Part shown: in pieces, positions 8,701 through 13,709 of the stretch
How positions within the stretch are numbered: position 1 is the stretch's first letter
How the letters are laid out: each line of letters begins with the position of its first letter
The notes under the pieces: generated by a model
What the model saw: the letters and a program-made list of their open reading frames with translations, nothing else
Told to the model about the DNA's origin: nothing
The model's database searches: none
Position numbers and translations under genes: made by a program
From: Deferribacteres bacterium
GTDB taxonomy: Bacteria; Nitrospirota; Thermodesulfovibrionia; UBA6902
Reading direction: 5' to 3'
NCBI GenBank assembly: GCA_013152795.1
Contig: JAADFS010000295.1
Location: 1-13,709 of the forward strand
DNA: 13,709 nt

Positions 8701-9477
8701 GAGCTTGTCAAACGCGGCATTGACCCTGAAGAGGCCCTGCGTGAGGCATCATTCCGTGTCTTCAGCGACCCGCCGGGCGCCTACGGCGCAGGCATCCCCG
8801 CGGCGATTGATGCAAAGGCATGGGAGAAGAGTGAGGATCTCGGGGAAGTCTATATCACATGGGGCGGCTATGCCTACGGCAAGGGGGTCTATGGAAAAGA
8901 CAGGAGGGATACATTCCGCAGGAGGCTTTCGGACATCAGCCTCGTGGTGAAAAACGAGGACTCACGGGAGTACGACCTGTTCTCTTCGGATGACTTCAAT
9001 GCCTACTTCGGCGGCTTTGTTGCAGCCGTAAAGGCGGCATCCGGGGATTATCCGAGGGCATATTCAGGAGACGCATCCGACCCTGACCGTGTCAAATACC
9101 GGAGCCTTCAGCAGGAGACAAAACACATCTTCCGCTCAAAGATTCTCAATCCCAACTGGATGGAGGGACTCATGCGCCACGGCTACAAGGGGGCGGGCGA
9201 CCTTTCAAGGGCAGTGGATATTTCATTCCACTGGGATGCCACCTCTGACGTGATGGAGGACTGGATGTATGAAGCCCTGTCTGAAAAGTATGCCCTGGAT
9301 GAGAAGATGCGGCAGTGGTTCAAGGAGGTAAACCCCCATGCCCTGCAGAACATCACCGAGCGGCTTCTTGAGGCGGTCAGCCGCGGCATGTGGAATGCCC
9401 CTGAGGAGATGAAAAAGAGGCTCGAGGAGGCATATCTCGATATAGAGGGGGATGTTGAGGAGAGGACGGATGCGTAG
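5740..9477 (+). CDS. cobN: CobN/Mg-chelatase-family large subunit
   Basis: 1245 aa, the normal size for CobN (about 1250-1280 aa), the subunit that binds the tetrapyrrole and the metal while the AAA+/vWA partners hydrolyse ATP. Family hallmarks: HIGKHGSLEWLPGK from His549, then LPNIYPYIINDPGEGTQAKRR and IVDHLIPVMTNAG; later MVIWGSPTMRTMGEDIAE, FPRVDVTFRTSGFFRDSFPN, TWGGYAYGKGVYG, KNEDSREYDLFSSDD, and a C-terminal FHWDATSDVMEDWMYE. The protein is full length with no frameshift or internal stop. The classical CobN stretch is recalled as HFGTHG, so Ile-Gly-Lys here is a modest departure. CobN relatives insert cobalt into hydrogenobyrinate diamide, BchH/ChlH insert Mg, and the CobN-like HmuS of Bacteroidetes has been linked to removing iron from heme, so the metal and even the direction of the reaction stay open. 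No cobalamin pathway gene is present nearby. The start follows a good RBS and a 4-nt overlap. Confidence 0.93.
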   Translation: MKKIKTVVINATGTGMISMAGAFRRIEQEYPGCMELHARTNDDLFDSKMMERFIPCLQTADCVIVILHGGRKSFRFFDRLIEASRNAVVFIQPGDEDEMSLSARYSTEYGSDHFNEMARFIRFGGRDNWTNLLRSLIKRFSGEDIPYDPPEKMPCEGIYHPRTGVSLSLDEYLDSQGTSLKVLEDKKTPVMGIWFYQGYYVDGNLDFVDSLVNEIERQGGFPIACFYNRFPDRILNNRDPGWVVENFFQVDGKTIIHVLLSCMVFSIRLTLPEFGGVYEKLGVPVLQAITLFTTRRNWKETEQGATPMDVCISAAQPEFDGILITVPVSTRDAAEQDKLTGATLLRNMPVEERIRKVVGLAGKWAMLGIKPNAEKKVAIIFHNYPPRDDRIGCAAGLDSFESVKNILNRLKEEGYYVEREYASGDDLAREILDGVTADRRWLTPERMARKAVDRIEPAQYTAWHKSLPEKNRRHMAEDWGGIPGGLFVHENDVMVNGIINGNVYIGIQPPRGFVEQPEKIHDPHLAPAHHYIFHYRWIRDVFGADAVLHIGKHGSLEWLPGKSLALSEECYPDISIMDLPNIYPYIINDPGEGTQAKRRSYACIVDHLIPVMTNAGRYEELEKVDAKILEYIQTKSMNPERLPVLRKEIWQLAAGENLHSDVEVSEDEALSDFDGFVERLHSYISEVADTAVNDGLHIMGIVPEGERLAELITQLVRIKNGDVPSLREAIARLWGYDYDRLLRHRAEADPTGRFPTNAVAITEIHRAALETARAVTEGGRPALADESHEVSRVVEFIRDVVLPRLRQTTGETDAVSAALSGRHVLPGGSGAPTRGMVDILPTGRNFFSVDPFRIPSPTAWATGKALGDALVERHMNDTGRPPESIGMVIWGSPTMRTMGEDIAEAFYLMGVKPVWNERNGRIEGLEVIPARELKFPRVDVTFRTSGFFRDSFPNLMELLDEAVAMAAALKEPVEKNFLRKHVQTEAEELVKRGIDPEEALREASFRVFSDPPGAYGAGIPAAIDAKAWEKSEDLGEVYITWGGYAYGKGVYGKDRRDTFRRRLSDISLVVKNEDSREYDLFSSDDFNAYFGGFVAAVKAASGDYPRAYSGDASDPDRVKYRSLQQETKHIFRSKILNPNWMEGLMRHGYKGAGDLSRAVDISFHWDATSDVMEDWMYEALSEKYALDEKMRQWFKEVNPHALQNITERLLEAVSRGMWNAPEEMKKRLEEAYLDIEGDVEERTDA
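8528..8549. repeat. Perfect 10-bp inverted repeat inside the CobN-type gene
   Basis: CGCGGGAATT, two bases (GA), then AATTCCCGCG. In RNA this would give a stem of 9-10 bp with a tiny loop, extendable by two G-U pairs. It encodes part of the conserved region around AREL-KFPRVDV. No T-run follows, so it is not a rho-independent terminator. It may be coincidence under coding constraint. Confidence 0.6.
9457..9465 (+). promoter_or_regulatory. Ribosome binding site that sets the lipoprotein start at 9470
   Basis: GAGGAGAGG, with the GGAG core 7 nt from the ATG at 9470. The in-frame ATG at 9452 has only a purine run directly against it. A start at 9470 gives a clean signal peptide beginning Met-Arg-Arg. 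Confidence 0.65.
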
Positions 9478-11197
9478 GGTTTTACTGTGCATGCTCGTAC
9501 TGCTCTTTGTTGTGCCGGGGTGTATGAAGAAAGAGGCCCGGATGCAGGCATACTTTGTGCGCGGCGGGCTTGCAGTGGAGCTGCCCGGCATCACAACTGC
9601 TACAGTGCTTTCAGAAGGGACAGTGGTCTTCAGGTGGCAAAAGGGCGTGGAGGATAAAGGAGCCGTCCTTTTCGGGGGTGACAAACTGTTCCTTCCCGTT
9701 GAATGGAGCGCCGGTGAAAAATACAGCGTGGAGGCCCGTAACAGGGATTCCCGTTCTGCGGTGGAGGTCACCGCGCCGCTTAAGCCCTCGCCGATGCTGA
9801 TTCACAGGGTGCAACTCGAGGATGTCATCCCCTTCAGCATTGACCAGGGGACAGCACCCGATACATTTGTGAAATTCTCCGGAGACAACAGGTACCTTGC
9901 AATCGGCAGTTTTCACGGCTATCTCAGGGTGGTTGATGTTAAGACCGGCAGGGTCATCCTGTCAAAGAAGATCGCCGAGGGCATGGTCAAGCGTATCGGA
10001 TGGGGGAAGATAGACGGCCAAAGGGTGTTATATGCGGGCGAGCAGTCGCCTGACGGGTATATCTACTGTCTTGATGCAATGACAGGCACGGAACTCTGGA
10101 AATACCGCCTGGCCGACGACATAGAGACATCAAGGCCCGAGAGGGAGAATGACCGTTACGCGGTTTATAAATTTCCGGGTGTCTACCGTTTGAAGGTGCT
10201 TCCCGGAGGTGACGTGGTCATTGTCGGCACCCATGGCTGGGATATTGAGGGCAGGAGGCGTTACAGGTGCATGGTCTACCGGTTTGACGGCAGGACCGGC
10301 AGGATAAAGTGGCGGTGGCCCGCGGACAGGACGCTTCCTTACGGCCTCACCTGGTTTGACATATCGGATGACGGCGGCAGGCTCCTGCTCCTGACATCCA
10401 CATGGCGTCCACCCGGGCAGAGTGATCCCGTATATGAAAACGGCACACTGTATTGCCTCAGCGGAGACACCGGAGCAGTCCTGTGGGAGTACAGGGTGCC
10501 GCCCCTGAGGCCCTATTACGAGAGGGCCACTGCCTGGCAGGGTGTGGCCCTCTCGGCAGACGGCAGGTATGCGGTCATCGGGCTTAATGACGGCAGGGGC
10601 ATGTTCTTTGATACACGGAGGGCCGTAAGTGTGAAGGGCAGGCGCTTCCCGCAGAACAGTCCCCTGTGGGTGAAGGAGATCGGCACGCCTGTGCTGATAG
10701 GTGATATACCCGTCTCATCACCTGTGAGTTATGCCGGGGCCGGCAGGGAAGAGGTCTATTTTGTCCTGCCCGGCACATCCATACCCTCGGGCGCGGTAAA
10801 GGGCAAGGTACGCAAACCCGCGCCTCATCCCGCTGCCGGACAGCTTTATGCATTCGGCCTTGACGGCAGGCTGAGATGGAAGTGGAAGTCCTACGGCTCC
10901 ATGCAGGGCATCTATCTCTCCGGGGACAGCAGGTGGCTCTTCACCGTAAACGCCCTCGCAGGGATGGCGGGCTCCCGCAGGGGCGGCCGGACATCAACCT
11001 TCGGAGTCACGCTCTTTGATACATCAGGCAGGGGGCCGGAAACAGGCAAACCGGTCTATCTCTATCCCACTGAAGGCCCTGTATTTTTCATGGCGGATAT
11101 CTCTGAAGACGGCAGGTATATTGCGCTCGTGGAGGTGCCGTTTGCGGATGAAAATGGCATCCAAAAGGGAAGCTACCGGGTGCATATAATCCACTGA
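9470..11197 (+). CDS. Lipoprotein with N-terminal beta domain and PQQ-like beta-propeller
   Basis: About 575 aa, predicted to be exported and lipid-anchored. The signal peptide is MRR, a hydrophobic core LLCMLVLLFV, and lipobox VPGC with the modified cysteine at residue 18. Residues about 28-104 form a small beta-rich domain that resembles the N-terminal domain of the next protein. From about residue 130 on there are repeated beta-propeller blades of the PQQ/quinoprotein kind, each with a D-x-x-T-G-x-x-x-W type turn: VDVKTGRVILSKK (about 157), LDAMTGTELWKY (about 202), FDGRTGRIKWRW (about 272), LSGDTGAVLWEY (about 330) and FGLDGRLRWKW (about 463). Such propellers are often non-catalytic scaffolds; nothing here shows a quinone ligand. 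The gene overlaps the CobN-type gene by 8 nt and shares one base with the downstream gene (TGATG). A role as surface binding protein or partner of the neighbouring ECF-like membrane protein is inference. Specific family and ligand are not recognised. Confidence 0.85.
   Translation: MRRVLLCMLVLLFVVPGCMKKEARMQAYFVRGGLAVELPGITTATVLSEGTVVFRWQKGVEDKGAVLFGGDKLFLPVEWSAGEKYSVEARNRDSRSAVEVTAPLKPSPMLIHRVQLEDVIPFSIDQGTAPDTFVKFSGDNRYLAIGSFHGYLRVVDVKTGRVILSKKIAEGMVKRIGWGKIDGQRVLYAGEQSPDGYIYCLDAMTGTELWKYRLADDIETSRPERENDRYAVYKFPGVYRLKVLPGGDVVIVGTHGWDIEGRRRYRCMVYRFDGRTGRIKWRWPADRTLPYGLTWFDISDDGGRLLLLTSTWRPPGQSDPVYENGTLYCLSGDTGAVLWEYRVPPLRPYYERATAWQGVALSADGRYAVIGLNDGRGMFFDTRRAVSVKGRRFPQNSPLWVKEIGTPVLIGDIPVSSPVSYAGAGREEVYFVLPGTSIPSGAVKGKVRKPAPHPAAGQLYAFGLDGRLRWKWKSYGSMQGIYLSGDSRWLFTVNALAGMAGSRRGGRTSTFGVTLFDTSGRGPETGKPVYLYPTEGPVFFMADISEDGRYIALVEVPFADENGIQKGSYRVHIIH
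9551..9784 (+). other. Shared beta domain, copy 1 (in the propeller lipoprotein)
   Basis: Residues about 28-105 of the lipoprotein. Alignable by eye with residues about 38-112 of the downstream membrane protein: an FV..G.......LP opening, an EG..V step, a KGVE / GGVE segment, then LFLPVEWSAGEKY against LWLVFDWEAGRDY, and a closing V...AP. The domain sits right after the export signal in both proteins. Confidence 0.55.
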
Positions 11198-13125
11198 TGA
11201 AAAAGGGCGGGAGATTTTTCATGGCGGGCATTCTCATATTGCTTGCAGGCACGGGCGTTACTGCATGGTATTTTCATGCATCACCCGGAGCAGTGCGCGG
11301 TGCGGATGTGGAATTCGTCCCTGACGGCGCATGGCTCACCCTGCCCTACCCTGCAAGGCTCAGGCATGTCAGGGTCGAGGGCAGGGAAGGTGTGATAGTC
11401 TCACGCAAGAGCGGCGGTGTGGAAAAGGAAAGGCTGTGGCTTGTGTTTGACTGGGAGGCAGGGAGGGATTATACCTTTACGGTCTCCACTGAGGAGGGAA
11501 CCATAGTGGTTGAAAAAAGCGCCCCTGCCCACGACTACACCGCCGGTGTTCAGTTATCGGTGCCGTTCACATCAATGGCAGGGTTGACGTCCCCCGCGAT
11601 ATTTGAGAAGCAAACCGCGGCCCCGGGCACGGCCATTGAGAACAACGAGCTGACATCGGCCCTGATTGTCACTGCATACCGGCAGGGGGAACGCACTGTC
11701 ACGGGCAGGGTCATTATCCCCGCAGGGGTGAAGCTCACTGCCTTTCCGCAGAACCGGGACACAAAAACAACCTACGATGAGAGAGGGACGGTCATACACT
11801 TCAGGACAACCCTCTCTGTTGCGTATGAAAGATTCTACATGCCGTTCAGCATACGTATGCCGGATAAAGGGGAATACCGCCTCCGGGCCGAGGTCACGCT
11901 CAGGGGAGCGGACGGCAGGGAGTCCCTGTTCAGCAGGGCCGTGACGGTTAAAGTGGTCGGAAAGGAATCACTGGCTGATACGATAAGGCTTATCAGGGTG
12001 TCAATGCCTGCCGGCATCCAGGGCATAGCCCTCCGGCAGTATGCAGCGGATACACTCTACATCCAGCCGCGTGTGTTCAAAAAACTCGGCCGGTTCTTCG
12101 GCATTGAGCCCAAATATATTGACTATACCCATCCCTTTACATACCAGGGACTTGTCCTTGAGAACACCGGTACGGGCAGCATTGCACTGCTCATTAATTC
12201 CGCCGTATATTACAGGGACCGCGACATCGTGCCCGCGGCATTCAGACCGCCCGACTCAATGACAGGCGGGACAAAAGACGCGGCAGTCACTGTGACGGCC
12301 GTGCTGCCGCCCGGAGAAAAGACAAGGGTGGTGCTGCCTGTCTACGTGACATCCGACCCCCTGCCCGGAGAATACCGCAGGGTGGTGAGGCTCATCATGA
12401 TGGGCACGGTCTCTCCTGTTGCGGAGTATGAGTTCCCGCTATATGTCACATCCATGAACCTGACTGCATGGACATTCACCCTGATTGCGGTGTTTCTGAG
12501 CCTGACCGCCACACTGGTCTTTATAATCAGGTTCAAAAAGATAGTGGCGCGCATGAAGGTCAGGTGGCTGGTGATTATCTCCCTGTACGGTGCAATGACA
12601 TTCGTGGTCTCGAACGTCCCTGTCCGCATATTCGGGTCATTCGTCTCCGCGGTAATGGGGCCTTTCAGCGTCTTTATCACGGGGTTTTTCTCCTCCCTGC
12701 TGTACTGGACCCTTCTCGTGTCCCTTGTGAGGCTGCTTCCCCGGCCGGGAACGGTGACATTCGCAACACTCGTCCGTTACATGCTGAACGGCATCATGTT
12801 CGGCGGTTTCCAGTTGGCGGACATACTGTTTACAGGCACGGGCATTGTCGCAAAAGAGGCGGCCTTTTATGTGTCGGGCCTGACGCGCAGGGGGGAGGGG
12901 TTCAAATGGAACACCGGTTCCGTCCTTTATCTTGCGGTATGCCTCTCCCTTGCGGATGCATTTATAACACTGACAGGGCTCTACCTGCATATGGTACTCT
13001 ACAGGCTCTATTTCGCCGACTGGTATATCTATCTGAACGTCATAATCAACAGCCTGCTCTATACATCTGCAGCGACCTTTACAGGCCGGCGGTTCAGCGA
13101 CAGGCTGAAATGGGAGGATGGATAG
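11197..13125 (+). CDS. Membrane protein: extracytoplasmic beta domains plus C-terminal ECF S-component-like region
   Basis: 642 aa. A basic start (MKKGGR) and a hydrophobic segment (about 8-26) act as signal anchor or signal peptide. Residues about 38-112 match the N-terminal domain of the upstream lipoprotein. Residues about 113-418 look like extracytoplasmic beta-sandwich segments, with many V/T/Y strands and an LENTGTGSIALLI type module. A TM helix follows at about 423-445. Residues about 450-642 form a hydrophobic, multi-helix region: WLVIISLYGAMTFVV (from 457), MGPFSVFITGFFSSLLYW, PRPG (515-518), a KEAAF motif with Glu554, and two further TM segments. The order GPF, rPG, G..., Glu-Ala-x-Phe resembles YkoE-type ECF S components as recalled from memory. 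With EcfT directly downstream (stop and start abut) and EcfA in the same operon, an S-component role is likely but unproven. The start could also be 11221, which has the better RBS; 11197 keeps the basic residues and the TGATG junction. Confidence 0.8.
   Translation: MKKGGRFFMAGILILLAGTGVTAWYFHASPGAVRGADVEFVPDGAWLTLPYPARLRHVRVEGREGVIVSRKSGGVEKERLWLVFDWEAGRDYTFTVSTEEGTIVVEKSAPAHDYTAGVQLSVPFTSMAGLTSPAIFEKQTAAPGTAIENNELTSALIVTAYRQGERTVTGRVIIPAGVKLTAFPQNRDTKTTYDERGTVIHFRTTLSVAYERFYMPFSIRMPDKGEYRLRAEVTLRGADGRESLFSRAVTVKVVGKESLADTIRLIRVSMPAGIQGIALRQYAADTLYIQPRVFKKLGRFFGIEPKYIDYTHPFTYQGLVLENTGTGSIALLINSAVYYRDRDIVPAAFRPPDSMTGGTKDAAVTVTAVLPPGEKTRVVLPVYVTSDPLPGEYRRVVRLIMMGTVSPVAEYEFPLYVTSMNLTAWTFTLIAVFLSLTATLVFIIRFKKIVARMKVRWLVIISLYGAMTFVVSNVPVRIFGSFVSAVMGPFSVFITGFFSSLLYWTLLVSLVRLLPRPGTVTFATLVRYMLNGIMFGGFQLADILFTGTGIVAKEAAFYVSGLTRRGEGFKWNTGSVLYLAVCLSLADAFITLTGLYLHMVLYRLYFADWYIYLNVIINSLLYTSAATFTGRRFSDRLKWEDG
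11205..11213 (+). promoter_or_regulatory. Ribosome-binding-like sequence that leaves the start ambiguous
   Basis: A GGGCGGGAG run ends 7 nt before the in-frame ATG at 11221, whereas the ATG at 11197 has only a weak upstream site. If translation starts at 11221 the protein loses its first eight residues, including the basic MKKGGR head of the signal segment. Coupling through TGATG at 11197 still seems more likely. Confidence 0.4.
11308..11532 (+). other. Shared beta domain, copy 2 (in the S-component-like membrane protein)
   Basis: Residues about 38-112 of the membrane protein, the counterpart of residues about 28-105 of the lipoprotein. The best match is the motif LWLVFDWEAGRDY and the following strand that ends in VEKSAPA. 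The domain lies just outside the first membrane segment, so both copies should face the extracytoplasmic side. Confidence 0.55.
11849..11860. repeat. Perfect 12-bp palindrome
   Basis: GCATACGTATGC, within the S-component-like gene (codons around FSIRMPD). It is self-complementary with no spacer. No second copy was noticed. It is probably chance, though the form is that of a small dimer-binding site. Confidence 0.5.
13112..13117 (+). promoter_or_regulatory. Ribosome binding site for ecfT
   Basis: GGGAGG, 8 nt before the ATG at 13126, inside the last codons of the membrane protein gene. The upstream TAG ends at 13125, so stop and start abut. Confidence 0.65.
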
Positions 13126-13709
13126 ATGATTTACGGGACCGGCGGTTTCAGCCGCGCAGGAGGAAGGCAGGGCGTCCTTGCCCGCCTTGACCCGCGTGTA
13201 AAGATACTCTGCCTGCTGTGCATATCCGTCTTTTCAGTGATACTTGAAAACACGGCCCCCCTTCTCGTGCTTTTTTCCCTGTCATGGCTCCTTGTTGCCG
13301 TGGAGCGGGTGGAATGGCGCAAAGTGCGGATGCTGCTCATTCTCGTTGTCCTGACGGTCTGGGGTACGATGTTTTCCCAGTCCGTCTTCTACTATGAAGA
13401 GCCGCGGACCGTGCTCGTAAACATTGTAAACGCGGACACCCCCCTGATAGGCGGGTGGACAGGGGATATAAACATCTACCGTGAGGGGTTCCGTTACGGT
13501 GCCGTACAGTCACTGCGTTTTGCATCAATGATGGTCTATGGATTCGTCTTCTGCTGGAGCACGGACAGCGGCAAGATGCTCTCGGGCATGGTACGGTTGA
13601 GGGTGCCGTACGTGCTTGCCTTTATGACCGTGACCGCCCTCAGGTTCATCCCCGCGATAATGGATGAAGTTGCCACGGTCTCCCTTGCCATGCGGATGAG
13701 GGGCAGGAG
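13126..13709 (+). CDS. ecfT: ECF transporter transmembrane coupling subunit EcfT (3' partial)
   Basis: 194 full codons, open to the window edge without a stop. EcfT (CbiQ family) is the membrane subunit that couples the EcfA ATPases to the S component. The chain starts MIYGTGGFSRAG, followed by LARLDPRVKILCLLCISVF, the typical short cytoplasmic lead with a D-P-R-x-K motif into the first TM helix. Further hydrophobic helices follow (about 44-56, 62-75, 125-142). A 45-residue polar loop includes TPLIGGWTGDINIYREGFRYG. The last part, LRFIPAIMDEVATVSLAMRMRG, is the classic EcfT stretch holding the first Ala...Arg-Gly coupling motif (Ala188, Arg192, Gly193), which docks on EcfA. The second coupling motif and the final TM segments should lie past the edge. 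EcfT is usually about 250-270 aa, so roughly three quarters is visible. Confidence 0.92.
   Translation, partial: MIYGTGGFSRAGGRQGVLARLDPRVKILCLLCISVFSVILENTAPLLVLFSLSWLLVAVERVEWRKVRMLLILVVLTVWGTMFSQSVFYYEEPRTVLVNIVNADTPLIGGWTGDINIYREGFRYGAVQSLRFASMMVYGFVFCWSTDSGKMLSGMVRLRVPYVLAFMTVTALRFIPAIMDEVATVSLAMRMRGR

Noticed and set aside
12468..13190. 240-codon open frame on the plus strand over the end of the membrane protein gene and the start of ecfT
   Set aside because: Its translation is Arg/Pro/His-rich with no hydrophobic pattern. It overlaps in another frame two genes that have clear membrane topology and family motifs.
1..13709. GGCAGG hexamer appears very often on the plus strand, more than its complement
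   Set aside because: Most copies fall in the same reading frames as Gly-Arg or Asp-Gly-Arg codons (GAC GGC AGG), in a genome that uses AGG heavily for Arg. This is explained by codon choice on the coding strand, although a genome-wide count could test for a polar signal.
1..13709. tRNA, rRNA, CRISPR array, insertion sequence, riboswitch
   Set aside because: None was seen. The whole window is covered by overlapping coding genes, with no intergenic space for a leader such as a cobalamin riboswitch; one could lie upstream of the window.

Overview
The window is one unbroken, plus-strand operon of eight genes. Every junction either overlaps or abuts, and there is no intergenic gap long enough for a promoter or terminator. 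The 5' gene enters from outside the left edge and the 3' gene runs off the right edge, so both ends of the operon lie outside the window. GC content looks like the mid-to-high 50s by eye (not computed), and AGG is a very common arginine codon. A lipoprotein signal peptide, a CobN/ChlI/ChlD-type chelatase and radical-SAM/SPASM chemistry point to an anaerobic or microaerophilic bacterium. A Nitrospirota-like or delta-proteobacterium-like origin is possible, but this is only an impression and no rRNA or other phylogenetic marker is present.

Layout: (1) 1-1643, a double ABC ATPase of the energy-coupling-factor (ECF) type, N-terminus cut off; (2) 1630-3690, an AAA+/vWA ChlI-ChlD fusion chelatase subunit; (3) 3690-4724, a second, stand-alone ChlI-type AAA+ ATPase clearly paralogous to the first half of gene 2; (4) 4721-5743, a radical SAM protein with a cysteine-rich SPASM-type C-terminus; (5) 5740-9477, a CobN-type large chelatase subunit; (6) 9470-11197, a lipoprotein with a PQQ-like beta-propeller; (7) 11197-13125, a membrane protein with a large extracytoplasmic part and a C-terminal multi-TM region that resembles an ECF substrate-binding (S) component of the YkoE kind; (8) 13126-13709, the start of an EcfT transmembrane coupling subunit, ending just after its first Ala/Arg-Gly coupling motif.

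Taken together the operon encodes a complete ATP-driven metal-chelatase set (large, AAA+ and vWA parts) and what looks like a complete ECF importer (A, T and a candidate S). It adds two parts with no standard role in cobalamin synthesis: a radical SAM/SPASM enzyme and a pair of cell-surface proteins that share a homologous N-terminal domain. No cobalamin, chlorophyll or heme biosynthesis gene is seen. The simplest reading is import of a tetrapyrrole, a tetrapyrrole precursor or a metal, coupled to metal insertion or removal. The substrate and the metal cannot be read from the sequence. This combination, especially the extended S component and its paired propeller lipoprotein, is the best candidate here for an undescribed system.
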